From Rostrohypoxylon terebratum (taxonomy: Eukaryota; Ascomycota; Sordariomycetes; Xylariales; Hypoxylaceae): a stretch of 64,000 nucleotides of DNA. The translations under genes and the position numbers were made by a program. Below are positions 25,967 through 38,100 of this stretch, in pieces (position 1 is the first letter of the stretch; the number at the start of each line of letters is the position of its first letter). A model generated the notes under the pieces. It did not search any database, had not been told where the DNA came from, and worked only from the letters and a program-made list of their open reading frames with translations. The stretch spans positions 318,629 to 382,628 of the forward strand of contig MU385870.1 in assembly GCA_022497145.1 (NCBI GenBank), written 5' to 3'.

Positions 25967-25984
25967 GTGTACACTAGTGTACAC
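25967..25984. promoter_or_regulatory. Perfect 18-bp palindrome
   Basis: GTGTACACTAGTGTACAC is its own reverse complement over 18 bases. It lies about 730 bp upstream of the PRKRIP1-like start codon and 1.1 kb from the DET1-like start. Such a site would suit a dimeric DNA-binding protein, but no known fungal factor site is recognised. Confidence 0.4.
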
Positions 25985-26711
25985 AGTACCCACAGTACCT
26001 TCTGTACCCGTGACGGTAGAAGCATGTACACCCGGTGAATTGTGGCGTCCAATCGTCTTCTTCCATTGCCACACCCACTTTTATTTTTCCTGACAGCCTC
26101 ATCATCATCGTCATTGTAATCATCTGAACTCTTTTTTTCATTTGCAGCCTTGCATCAAACACATCCGTCGCACAAATTTGTTGCAAGGACATACAGTCAA
26201 TAGGTGATTGACGCATCTATTCCTTCGCGCAATATTACCCCCATAGGCTGCTTCTAGAAGCATCTAAGATCGTCCCTTTCGAACCACTATCCTCTGGCCA
26301 TCACGAAAAAGGCCATCGTGTCACGCGATTAACATACGACCACGTACCTCGAATCGCGAGAGCCTCTGACCCCAACGTCCCGACTATCGACGCAGAAGAC
26401 GGCTCACTTTTCCCTCGCTACCGTCCGCGCGGGAAGGTCGACGGGAAGAAAGGGGGTTGGCGCCAACTCCCAACTCCACAGCTCAGCTGTCATCCGATCA
26501 TCGACTACCCTACGTGCATACATCCTACATCATACGTACATACATACATCCTGCACCTACTAGGTGTCTGGGCAGCAAGGTTGTCGGGCAATAGATCCGC
26601 CTCCTAGCAGCCAACCGCAAGCTAGCGCCGCCGTCTCCCGCAGCCTCGCCTACCCTCCCGCACATCGTCTCATCCACCCGTTCATCCCATCCCATCCCAA
26701 CGCACATCACC

Positions 26712-27347
26712 ATGTCCGGCGAAGGCCCCGAAAGCATCCCCACCTCCGCGGACCCGCGCTCGAAGCGTCCGACGAAGAAGCGCGCGCTAACCCCCGTGTC
26801 CTCGCAAGCGCGCGAAGTCGAAGGCCTCTTCGCCAAGCCGGACCAAGAGATCCGGATCCCGCCGCCCTCCTCCGGCGGCGCCTCCAAGAAGCGCGCCCTG
26901 CCGCCGCCCCCCGAGATCGTGACGAACGTGCAGGGCTCCAGCGCCGGCGCCGGCTCCGGCGAGTTCCACGTGTACAAGGCGAGCCGCCGGCGCGAGTACG
27001 AGCGCCTGCGCCGCATGGACGAGGAGGTGGCCGAGGAGCGCGAGAAGGAAGGGTTTGAGAAGATGAAGGCCGAGAGGGAGAGGAAGGATGACGAGAAGAC
27101 GAGGAAGAATAGGGAGAAGAGGGAGAAGGCCAAGGCTAGGAAGGCGAAGGGGAGGAATGGAGGAGGGAAGAATGGTGGTGGTGATGCGGAGAAGATACCT
27201 AGTGCTGCGCCGACGAAGGGCGTGAAAGCCAGGGTTGACCTGAAGACGGATCAGGCGGGTGAGACGGAAAAGGCTGACGATGCTGAAGCACCTGTGACGG
27301 GAGTTGCGCCGGTGGAAGAGAAGGGCATTGTCATTGAAGAAGACTGA
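26712..27347 (+). CDS. PRKRIP1-family splicing factor (DUF1168)
   Basis: Single-exon gene of 211 residues. The block NVQGSSAGAGSGEFHVY followed by KASRRREYERLRRMDEE (about residues 76-106) is the signature of the PRKRIP1/DUF1168 family. Human PRKRIP1 is a component of the catalytically activated spliceosome, where its long helix bridges protein and snRNA. Here the signature runs into a long charged helix rich in Glu, Lys and Arg (about 100-150), then a disordered acidic tail ending in IVIEED. An N-terminal basic patch (KRPTKKRAL) may be a nuclear signal. The start sits in a good context (ACCATGTCC). The first half of the gene is strikingly GC-rich with C/G third positions, the second half less so. 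This makes long false frames on both strands. Confidence 0.93.
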   Translation: MSGEGPESIPTSADPRSKRPTKKRALTPVSSQAREVEGLFAKPDQEIRIPPPSSGGASKKRALPPPPEIVTNVQGSSAGAGSGEFHVYKASRRREYERLRRMDEEVAEEREKEGFEKMKAERERKDDEKTRKNREKREKAKARKAKGRNGGGKNGGGDAEKIPSAAPTKGVKARVDLKTDQAGETEKADDAEAPVTGVAPVEEKGIVIEED

Positions 27348-28301
27348 GGGATTAGAATTAATAGCTTGTGATACCCACTAATCCATGGCCTACTTGCTCA
27401 TGGAGAGAGAATACCAGAATCGAGGAGACAACAGACTCGAGAGGCACACATTGACGGAGTTACGGATCGATCAAATGGACACGCAAAGTTAATAATTTGC
27501 CAACACTACTGTATTCTGATATTGTAGCACCACTTGTAATTACAAAAGGACATAAATTTGCAAAAGGTATCATAAATAATTACCTAAGCCCACAGTGAAA
27601 CCAACAAATCCATATCGCTCTCGTCAAAACCCATACCTACCTACCAGCAAGAATCAAGAATAAAACCAAAACCAAAACCAAAACCAAACAAAGGAGCATA
27701 TTCAAGTCGTCCTCGACTCCTTTATGGGGGAATATGAACATCTCATCAGAGGTATTGACTTTCACGGCTGGGAAGGAGACAGAACCCTTAAACCAGCCAT
27801 CCCTCGAAGTCATTTCTAAATAGTGATAATAAAAAAGAACTACCCTGGTTTCGTTTTTCCTCCAACGAATTTCTCTATCGAACATCCCATTGTAAGCCGT
27901 AAAGTCATCATGAATGCTAGCGGAGGGATATATGAGCCGCCGCGCGATTGGTTTGCCGGCCTTGCTTTTTTTTTGTACAAATTCCTCCTGGTAACGCGGT
28001 AAAAGCATCGCCAATCCCATGAACAAACCAATTGTCAACCCTGGCGTCTGTGGCCTTTGCCCTACCTATCATAGTGGTACATGCGCCAATTCAACAGAAA
28101 ATACAAATGATCCATGGATTTTTTTTTAAGAATAATATCCATCCTCGACCGTCCGACGATGCATTCGTGGTATACAACGCTGTCCTTTTTTTTTTCTTAA
28201 AAAAAAGCTCTATCTCCTGGGAACGCCGTACAGATGCACTTATCATGTCTTTAAAAAGCACCCATATGTTACTTAACTGGTCGCCGCATTCATTGGGCTG
28301 A
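27348..28301. other. Convergent intergenic region
   Basis: 3' ends of the PRKRIP1-like gene and the histidine kinase meet here. No gene seen. It contains four copies of AAAACC (27662-27685) and a T-run/A-run that can fold as a hairpin near 28184-28209, which could serve 3'-end formation of the leftward gene. Confidence 0.55.
27662..27685. repeat. AAAACC hexanucleotide repeat
   Basis: Four perfect copies of AAAACC (GGTTTT on the minus strand), followed by a partial copy. Lies between two convergent genes. It is G/T-strand-biased like a telomere repeat but does not match the fungal TTAGGG type. Confidence 0.85.
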
Positions 28302-31300
28302 TCAGAAGAACTTGGACATCGCCGTGCTGAGGTCAACGAAGTCGACTGGTTTCGTAACGTAGTCGTTGAAGCCTGCCGTGGCACACTTCTCTTGGACGTC
28401 CGACATAACATTTGCCGATAGGGCGATAATAGGCAACTTGCGTAGGTTGGCCTGCACCTCCCATTGGCGAATCTCCCGGCAAGCTTGATAGCCATCTTTA
28501 CGAGGCATGTGAAGATCGCACTGTCACGTCAGACGTTAGCTTGTCATCGCGAACATGGTGTTCATAGGTTCGTAATTTACCAGTATTAGAGAGTAATAGT
28601 ATGGTGGGTGCGAGAACACCTTCTCGGTGCACTCTACACCATCTGCGGCGATCTCTGCCTCAATGCCTACCTTCCTCAGATACCTGACCAAAACCTTCTG
28701 GTTGACAGGGTTATCTTCGACGAGGAGAACTTTATATCCCTTGTTTCCAATTCGCTTCTCTACGTCTATATAGCTCTGTTTCTGATTTTCAACCATCTGT
28801 GCAGCGCTCGAACGGTTCAAATCAACGCTGAGGTCACGTTCCCTGCCTGGATCAAAAATCACTGCAAATCGAGACGGTTTCACCGGCTTGTAGACAAACG
28901 TTATTCGCTTTTCTGCTAGAAGCTGTTGGTGCTCGGCATCTGATGCTAGTCTGAGAACCGCTTGCCGCTGAACGGAATCTGTCAAGACGAGCACTGACGT
29001 CTTACCGCCAGAACCTGCGATTATCATATCGACGACTCCCACGATCTCTTCAGCTGAAGGCAGGTTAAGAACGATGTGAGTGAATGTGACAGATTCGTGT
29101 CCTCCGATGAGCGCTTCGGCTTCCGCCACACTTGCCATCGCAGTAATTTGGTGCGGGACATCTTTTGGTAACGTCATTTCGATATGCTTCGTTGTGGCCT
29201 CTCTACTATAATTTTGGGGGCAAATGACGAGGATCGAGTACATTGGCGGTCTAAATTGTATTAATTCTGTGGGGAATTTAATCCCATCCGGGGTAGGCAT
29301 CATCTGGGGTGACATCTTCCCGGAAGGCATTTCGAGTTTCATTTGGGAAATATCTTGCCCACTAGCCTTGGCGGCTTCGCTGAAGTGCGACAGTCCAACG
29401 TTGATAGATGAGACTGAAGAGCGAATAGTATCCTGAGTGCGGATAGAGCGGAGTGAAGGGTCCGAACTACCGGACGATTCTAGTGCTGGTGACGCAGCAT
29501 CCACATCCGAGCTGGGACTAGCAGTCGAGATGGAATCCATCGTCCTATGTAGTAAAAGCGGTTTGATAGCATGTGTCGGTCTGCCTTCTGTCGGAGATCG
29601 CATGGATGCAGTCATTGGCGGAGTACTGATGAGGCTCGGGTGGTCTTCGGAGCATGGTAGGCCAAATTTAGCAGTAAATGTGAATGTTGATCCTTTACCA
29701 GGCACAGCAGTTCCATCCATCCTGCCCCCATGTAGTTCCACAAGCTGTCTCGAGATCACAAGGCCTAACCCACTACCTCCGTGCTGGCGAGTACTGCTCC
29801 CGTCGATCTGACTGAAGGGTTTAAATATGAGTTCAGCCTCTTGTTTACTAAATCCACGCCCGGTATCAATGACCGAAAACTCTAGCATGATTTGGTGTTC
29901 GCCGAGCTCAAGTGCGTCACACGCATAGACTCTACATCGGCTAAATACCTCTCCCACGGTGGTAAACTTGATGGCATTGCCGATGACGTTGAGAAGTACT
30001 TGTCGAATTCGCACCTTGTCACCTTTGACCCAAGATGGCACGTTTTCTTCCACAATGTAATTGAGTTCGAGCCGCTTAGCGATTGCCATAGTCGACACCA
30101 ACTCGTTCACGTCTTCGATGAGGGATCGGGTATGAAACCATTCGAAATTCAGCTTCATCATACCGGCGTCGACCTTGGATAAGTCCAAAATGTCGTTTAT
30201 AATCATGAGGAGACTATTGGCGCTTGTCTGGATCGTGTTTGTGTAATCTCTCTGTTCTTCGTTCAGTATTGTATCCTGTAGAAAGCTCACCATTCCGGAT
30301 ATGCCGATTAGCGGTGTGCGGATCTCGTGGGACATATTGCTCAGGAATCTGCCCTTAGATTCCATTGCCTCTTTTAGCTTCCCCTCTAGTAACTTGTGGT
30401 CGTTGATATCGGTCGCCGAGCCAAAGTAGGAGCTTGCACCGCTACCGAAAACAACATCGTCGATCTCTACGCATCTTATTAAGTGCCACCGATATTCTCC
30501 GGACTTCGATCTAAGTCGTACTTCGGTCGTATAAGAAAGTCGACCATTACTGTCTGTCGCAACTTTGAGAATACCCTGTCTGAATAGTTCGCCTATGTCT
30601 GCCGTGACAAAATTTCGTGCTGAAGCTGCACCTTTATTTCGAGATGAGATCGCTGGTTGACTTTCAGGTGTACCAGTAAGCAGCGATTTGAAGCCGGTCG
30701 ACGCAGGGTCTTGAAAAGATAGATCAACTTTTTCATCATTGGAGTGTGCCGCCGCCGAGTGATCTGCGGGCAGTCGACATTTGGCTAGGTCATCCGGATG
30801 TACGAAATCTATAAACCCTAGACCTAATGCATCTTCATCGCTCTGGCCGGTGTAGGACAGCCACTGCTCGTTCGCAAATGTGACCCCATCATTTTCAGTC
30901 GCAGTGAATATTATCTGAGGGATCAAGTTGGCAAGCAGACGGTGCTTTGCTTCTGATATTTCGATCTCTTCTTGTCGGAGAGCCATTAACTCGGCAACTT
31001 TCTGGTCGTGAATATCCATGTACGAGCCGATGAATTGAACGATAACACCTCGTTTATCTCTTGAAGCTACCGCACGAGCCTGATGCCACCGATAAGTGCC
31101 GTCGAAACGACGAAGGCGAACAGACTGGGCAAATTGATCGCCAGACCGAAGAGAATGACCCCAAGCACGCATATATTCTTCACGGTCTTCGGGATGTAGA
31201 CTACCCCAGGGATCCGCAACCAAGTCCGCAAGCGTTTGTCCTCTATAAGTTAAGTACCTACTGTTAACCCAAACAATTTCTCCATGTACTGGTAACGCGA

Positions 31301-34300
31301 CAAACACGTGTACGGGTAATAAGTCGAGCATGAGTCCTTTTAGGCGGTCTGAAGGTGGGAGCATAGTAACTTGTGGTGCAGACGCAGACCCGGGCCGAAT
31401 CGGTGTCGGGGGTTGCGACGTAGGTTTCGTGAGAAGCGAAGTGCTGGGAGGCAATGACTGGAAGGAAGATGAGAAGTCACCCCCGTACGAATGTAACATA
31501 GTATGTTTGTGGCCACCGGACTGCATGCTCTGGTTGGACAAACGCCTCCGCCTATCGTCAATGTCTTGCCGGGACTGCTGAATCTCGATCCCGGTGTTCA
31601 CATCTGAAGAATCTTTCGATGCGGGTCGTTGTTTGGATATCTGGTTAATAGTTGCTTCATCAGAGACGCCGCTACTGCGGATGATATCCGGGCCTTCCGC
31701 ATCCTTGACGAGTGAGCTAAGATCTTGTTGGTGATGCAAAAGACTTCCAGACCGCCTCAGTTGCTTAGCCATTGTCAGTCCACTTTCTTTGGTAATTGCC
31801 CTAGAGGCCCTTTGGGTAGTAATATCTACAGAAACGTTCCCGCCTCTGGGGGCCGAACTGAAATAGCTATCGCCCCCCAGTTGACTAGGGCTGGCACCAG
31901 TAGTTCGCCTCTCAACGACGAGCCCGAACGAATTGGAATCCCAAAGGGGTGTCCCGCTAGGAGAGGCATTGATGCTTCGGGACGGACCTGAGTATTCGCT
32001 AGGGCTCGTGAGGCTTCCGGTAGCCGAACGTTGGGATACATCTTCAGGCGAGGCGGCATTCAGATGAGCAAGCATGATAGGGTCTGCAACTGGTCGTCCA
32101 TCGGGTCCAATAGCACCGAAGCCACTTGTAGACGGTCTTTTCCGATGAATACCCATGACTTCTGTCTCGAGATTTGAATAGTGTCGACAAAGGGAAAAAG
32201 TAGCCGCTAAATGAGGCGCAAGGTGTTCAAGTGAGTGGCGCAGATTAGCGGGATACGGTATGATGGGGGTTAAGATCGACAAGATCGCAATAGGCAAATT
32301 TTTGTTCTTCTTGGCTAATTCTTCGGTAGATGGGCGCTCATGTAACATCGCAGAACTGGCATTCGGCTCTGGGTGACTTCGTTGAGAAACCTTCTGCTCC
32401 AATGCAGAAGGGTCCAGCTTAAACTTTTGAGGCGGTTTCGATAGGAGAACGTGATTGAGAGGAATATGAAGGACGGTCCATGAATTGTCAACGCCGATAG
32501 CCTCAGGCGGTTGAGTTGATGAATAATCGTGAGGGCTCGGTCCAGGATTGAACGACTCTTCATCGACTACAGCATCTGTAAAAAAGGGGTTTTCTGAGGG
32601 GTCGGCTCGAACAGCAGGCGAAGGTGCCGGCGATTGGGACCATGGGGATGGGGGTGCTTGTTCATACTCTTCGTACTTCGGGCTAGGAGCTCGCGGCAGG
32701 ACGCCGTCGAATGTCGAGAATAGACTAGGGATTTTCTTGTCTACCGACAGAGATTTTCTATTTCGGCTCAGGGAACGCGGCGCACCCGCGCTGGCTAATA
32801 ACGAGGATAGCTTCGTCTGGGACTCAGATCTAATAAATTTGCTTGACAGTTGTTTTCTTGGGTCTTCCGTCGGAACAGGCTTCGTGATCTTAGGTGGTTG
32901 CTGCTTCTCTTCGGAAGTTGGGTCAAGATAAGGGTATGTGCGAGTTAAAGCGATCACTTTCCCTCTCTCGACAACGCGAGAGATGCCGTCATGATCAATA
33001 AGCGGGTCAGCTTCAAAATCAAGTCCTTGTAATACCTGAAGGAGACGGCCTTTGCCCTCTTTCTTCGGCTCCATCTTGGCTTCCCATGTTGGAACGGGCT
33101 GTTGCTCTTCGAAAGCGTCATGCTCTTCGAGCGTTTGCCTATTTAATGCTAGGTGGGGTGAAGCAAGGTCTGATCTGTCTGACCCTGGATAATAGCTTTT
33201 GCTCCTTGGAATCAAGCTAGGTCGTTTGGGATTCGAGTCTGGCCCCTCTGTCTCTACTTCCCGATTTCCCTTCTGATCTTCGTACGATGTGAAAGAATGC
33301 CGGTTTTGCATCGCTGGTCGTGCGGGTTTATTATCCTTCTCACCCTTATTAGGGTCTTCGGAACTTAATTTGAGCTCAGGCTGGTCACCTTCACTGCAGG
33401 CAGCTGTCCCCTTTGCGAGGTATCCCATACTTAAATCATCTTGCTCTAAGGCGTTGTAGGTGGCTTTCTGTCCCCAAGGCACATTTTCGACATCTGTCGG
33501 ATCGGCTGGTACAGAAAGAGTCACCCTCTCGGCCTTGTAATGGTCAGTCATGATCTGAACAACGCTATTCCACCATGCCTCCAAGCCAGGCTCGGCTGAC
33601 AACATTAATGTTAAATCATAAAGATTAGGCGTGGGGAAGTCGAGGTTCGAGGGTTTCGTAGTCACGCCGGCGGGTAAAAACGTCATGGCCGATGCGGGGG
33701 TCGACGGATCGGATCTAAGCTGATCTTGCAGCACGAACCCACCAAACTGTGCGCCCGCCGAACTGACGACTCCGGTCGGGGGTTGCTGGTTAAGAACATG
33801 CTGCAAGTATGTCGCGGAAAAATTGGGGGTCATGCGTGGAAAGGGGTAGGACGGGGTCCGAGCCGAGATTCCCGGAGTGATGCCGCCGCGGATTGTCTTG
33901 TTAGATTCGGTCGAGGCGGTCGGGGCATCCGAGTCAGTCGACGGGGAGGGTGTGCTGCTAGATTCTTCCTTTATAGGCGATACGCGCGCCTCTGACGCAT
34001 CTCGCGTGGGCGACGGAGCGCTTCGGACGGCCTGTTCTCGACGTTCCATTTCCTTGACAAGCTGTGCCCGGTACTCGCTAACAGAAAGAGGTTTGTTATC
34101 TATGACTTCCGGCGAATCTCCTGCAATGCTAACTTCTTTGCTTTTTCTCCTCGCACCCAGGCCAGCTCCTGTCGTTCCTCTCCGTGATTCATGCTTTTCC
34201 GACTGCACATCTCTAGCGACGGATGGGGATATCCCAGCATCGATCGCGTCCAACCCACCGCCCTTCAAATTTACGTGATTTACACTCGAAGATGCGAGGG

Positions 34301-34538
34301 TCAGCCAAGGTGCATCGGGATTTGCATCAGGATTCGTCGGCCCTACCGCGTTGCCTGGCAGGTTTCGCATGGAATCGAAAATGTGTTCAGAGAAACTAGT
34401 CCGGGGAGGACTACTCTGTTTCTCGGTATTCAATGGTTGAAATGTGGTCAGGTCATTGCCAGGAGGATAGGTAGGGGTTACTGTTTGGGGGTTACGTGGT
34501 TCGTCCGGTCCTGAGTAGTGGTGATGATGAGATGGCAT
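28302..34538 (-). CDS. Hybrid histidine kinase with two PAS domains
   Basis: Fungal two-component sensor: autophosphorylates on histidine and passes phosphate to its own receiver domain, then to a phosphotransfer protein. Exon 1 34538-28581, exon 2 28520-28302; 2058 residues. Order: long disordered Ser/Pro region with a His cluster at the start; a GAF-like segment near 310-560 (tentative); PAS 1 about 1063-1185 (LLPVHVFVALPVHGEIVWVN); PAS 2 about 1200-1380 (LIPQIIFTATENDGVTFANE); HisKA with phospho-acceptor His1404 in NMSHEIRTPL; ATPase with N-box LLNVIGNAIKFT (about 1518), DTGRGF and GGSGLGLVIS; receiver about 1935-2055 starting VLLVEDNPVNQKV, phospho-acceptor Asp1988 in CDLHMPRKDGY, and the conserved Lys in VTKPVDF. 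All catalytic residues are present. The 60-nt intron lies one codon before Asp1988. Large insertions separate the PAS 2 strands. I do not assign a numbered fungal kinase group. Confidence 0.97.
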
Positions 34539-34992
34539 TCCTCATTCACGGCGCCCCCATGCGGCAAAGTCGGGGACGAATCTCACTGCGTGCTCGTGAT
34601 CTCGGCATTCGCATTCGTTTAATTCCTATGGTATTTGATTATGGGATTTTATCGTCGCCGTAGAGGAAAATTAGAGTACACGGACTATACAAAGCGAGCA
34701 TACGACCGTGGAGAGGTGTATGTTGAATTGCCGTATGTTGGTTGGGTGACAGTGAGGAATAAGGATGGTGATTCTTTTTCGGCTAGGAACAGTTCAAAAC
34801 CGGTAAGTGGCATCGTCTTGTGTCGATTGCAAGGCTCATCGCTAGCGGTCGGTTGGGTCACTTACCTACGTCAGACAGTGCCCCTAGTGGCTGTTTGATA
34901 CGGACTAGCCGCGATTCGGGTACATCCGTAGGCGTAGGCTGTACCGTAGCGTAGGCTCGTAGTAGGCTTGGTAGTAGGCTTGGTACCTAGAA

Positions 34993-35040
34993 CTTGTAGA
35001 CTTGTAGACTTGTAGACTTGTAGATTTGTAGATTTGTAGA
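34993..35040. repeat. Six copies of an 8-bp unit
   Basis: CTTGTAGA in four perfect copies, then TTTGTAGA in two. It is preceded by irregular GTAGGCT repeats (34928-34982). It lies about 450 bp upstream of the histidine kinase start codon, so could influence that promoter, though simple slippage explains it. Confidence 0.9.
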
Positions 35041-35070
35041 CCGTAAGCTGCCCAGTGTGTGTAATATGGA

Positions 35071-35106
35071 TGTGTGTAGTGTGTGTAGTGTGTGTAGTGT
35101 GTGTAG
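35071..35106. repeat. Four copies of TGTGTGTAG
   Basis: A 9-bp unit TGTGTGTAG in four perfect tandem copies, close to the 8-bp array at 34993. The two arrays share the GTAG core and probably arose in the same slippage-prone patch. Confidence 0.9.
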
Positions 35107-38100
35107 TGTGTACAGGTGTGTGTAGTAGCTGTAGTGACGGTCCCCTTTAGTCCTTTGGGTCCTTGAATCCCTTAGCTTTTTCGTATAATAGGTACCTAAG
35201 GTATTTTAGGTACACGTTCGATGTACGTAAGCAATAAGCGACGATGATTATTTTACTAGATGAGTTCCATCCGTCTAATCACACTTCTTTTTCGCCCTAT
35301 TTTTATTTTTATTCTTATTTATATATTTCAGGTTGCAAGAGAGAAGGTAGGGTAGGAAGGGTAGGTACAGAGTCCAGACAGACAGAGGGCACAGAGGGCA
35401 CGAAGGTGTCTGACAGGTCGACAAGTAAATTGTTAGCAGCAAGTATAATCATGATCTACCATTACCACTGGCTAAACAGAACAAGAAAAGCGTCAGGCGG
35501 AAAAGGGAAAAGGGAAAGGAAGAGCATAAAAGTTGCATCGGTACATCAATACAGCGGGTACGCTAAAAAAATTAAAAAGGGCAGGAAAGAGCAACATTGG
35601 CTGATGGTGGTAGGGAATAGGGCAGTAGGGGACATGGCAGGTGGGTTTTCTGTCCACGTTGATAATTGCATCTGCTTTAGACTGCTTAAGACTGCTTAGA
35701 CTTTTTCTGGATCCTCTCTAACCTAATCGGAGCCAATCAAGGAAGGCCTTAGAAGGTACTTTACTAGGTAGTGGCAGGTAGTAGCAGGTAGGGTGCGATG
35801 GTAATCTGTTTCCCCCGCCCAGCCGAAAAAGTGTGTGTTGAGCCAGTTCCTTCAATGTTCCAACTTCTGCATACAGGTATCCAGTATATACAATACTAAT
35901 GTACTGTATTGTATACCACTTACCACTTACCATCACTAGTACTAGCACCCAGCACCTATCCAGCACCCCAGCATCAACGATCCCAGCATACCTTGATCAT
36001 CAATTCTTTTCATTTACAGCCCACGAACCCTGGACGAGAGAAACACGATTTCCATTTAACCACTTGACAACCACACCTACTCCTACCTTTTTTTTCCTCC
36101 TGCGATCTCTCCCACCTTCTTCTCAGCTACATACTAAATTAGCCCTCCGCGTTCTCATGACTTTCGCCTTGTCACGAACTCGCTAGCTGCCAAGTTGCGT
36201 TACCGAAAAAAAAAGTCCGAGAGGTGGTGGTATCGGCGGTCTTGTGTTAGCCAGTTGTGTTGGTGGTGGTATCGTAGTATCGACACCTTTATTTATAATC
36301 CGCGCCCACGGGAGAGAGCACCAATACATCATACATGCCTTGAACAGGGTCCGAAAGTCCCGTCGCAATATATTTGTTACATGTTTTCCCCTAATATTAT
36401 TAATATTTACTATATTCGATTATCATCGTCGAGATACTTTAGGTACGGATGCTGGGAAGTGAGCAACACACCGCGTATCGACGTAGTATTATGTCATAGG
36501 AAGGGGATCAGAAGAAAAAAAAAATAAGAAAAAAAGCTCAGATATAAGACCATATCGATAATAAGAGCGGTCAAGCATAAGTAGGTAAGTACCTATATAA
36601 AAATCACATACGTAAATAGGGGGTGGGGGTTGGAGAGAAGTTCGCGGTTCTTGACCGGACGAATACCTACACGATCTTCCCGACCCCAGCCCTCGTCGAA
36701 CCTAACCAATGGTGGTAGATGCAACATATGCAACTAAAATTCAGCTAGTTCTACTGGTGCTTTTTTCGAGCAGATCAGGTCAACGGAAAGAGTCAAATCC
36801 AATAATCTTTCGTTACTGAAACTTCTTTCTAACTTTCTGATATCTTAAAACATATAATCTAACATTAGACCAGATGGGATATGAATCAAAAAGGTACTGT
36901 ACCTAAAAAGTTCGATGCAATGCATGGGAGGTGAAGAGGCATCTCTGCAACTCTGGTAGCACAAGCCAAGTGCGTCATTGCATTGTGTACGTCATCTTAC
37001 CTGCATGGATGAGGGATGGAATGGATAGAATTTGACCTACAATTTGTTGCACGGTTCAAATACATACTACTACGTACTTGAATGCTGCTAGCTGTTAACG
37101 GATAAGAATGTCCGACGGGGTTGGGAATTCGCGTCTAAGGACAACTGCAAATTTAAACTACTACTATGTAGACAATAGGTATGTCGCGGGAACTAACGAA
37201 GTAAGCAAATAATACATTATTCATAATATTTCACTTTTCTTCTAGGCAACGTGGAAGTGTCAAAGCGATGGAATTAATGGCGTCGCCGATCCCGAAGGAA
37301 GAGTGGTCACTAAAGAGACCGCTAGAGAGACCTACCTACAATGGTCCTACGTAGCTGGAGTACACTAGTGTAGAGAAAAAGACCGCTGGTACCTAAATCT
37401 TCCGGATCTCGGTCTTCTGCGACGCTGCAAGGCGTGCTGGGCGGATTATCGCAGCCGATGGAAAATACATAATACCCAGGCCCCAAGGGTACGAGTCAAT
37501 AACAAGCGCGACCGGAAAATCATGTCATTTATATCCAAGCTTGATGAAGATTAGCATACCATCATACGCACTTTGTCGAACACGGTGTTCATTGGATTAC
37601 ACTATCACAAAAAGACATACTAATATGTAGAAACTTGATGAAATACCCCGAGACTTATACATGTCTTGGTACACGGCTTACTGTAACCGGTGAGCTCCAA
37701 ACAGACCATGACTCGCAACTCGCAACCTGTAACTCGCGACTTCGCAACATTCGCCAATTCCAAACTCTCAGCCGTTTCACACCTTCAATGTTGTATACAG
37801 TATAAAAGAAAGTATAGGTACCTAAGTAAGTCCATCAAGTACTAGGTAGCGTCTAACATTCCAACGTTTCGCAATGACGAAATGTGTGCCGGTTCGCGTG
37901 ACACCGCAGATGGCTTCTCAACCTATCAATGACGCTGTGAACCGAAGCCTTTTTTTCATGTTTTTACTGATTTTCACTGATTTCAATGTTTGTAGCCAAT
38001 AGAAGCACAACGGCATTTTTTTTAGGGGTTCAGGTTCAGTTACCCAAACCACTCGCACGGGACATGTCTAGGACCCAGGTATTAGCTTCCATCCCTCCAG

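Larger units (their letters stand above)
24888..26711. other. Divergent intergenic region, 1.8 kb
   Basis: Shared upstream region of the DET1-like gene (leftward) and the PRKRIP1-like gene (rightward). No gene seen. It holds three copies of GATGAGT at 25201-25221, a perfect 18-bp palindrome at 25967-25984, and a pyrimidine-rich leader before 26712. Confidence 0.6.

Noticed and set aside
26525..27133. 202-codon minus-strand frame and overlapping 164-codon plus-strand frame
   Set aside because: Both are shadows of the GC-rich PRKRIP1-like gene, whose family signature is clear.
27637..28038. 133-codon minus-strand frame
   Set aside because: Its end is made from the AAAACC repeat (LVLVLVLF), and no family is recognised.
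35244..35699. 151-codon plus-strand frame
   Set aside because: Translation is low complexity and tracks T-rich and G-rich repeats rather than a protein.
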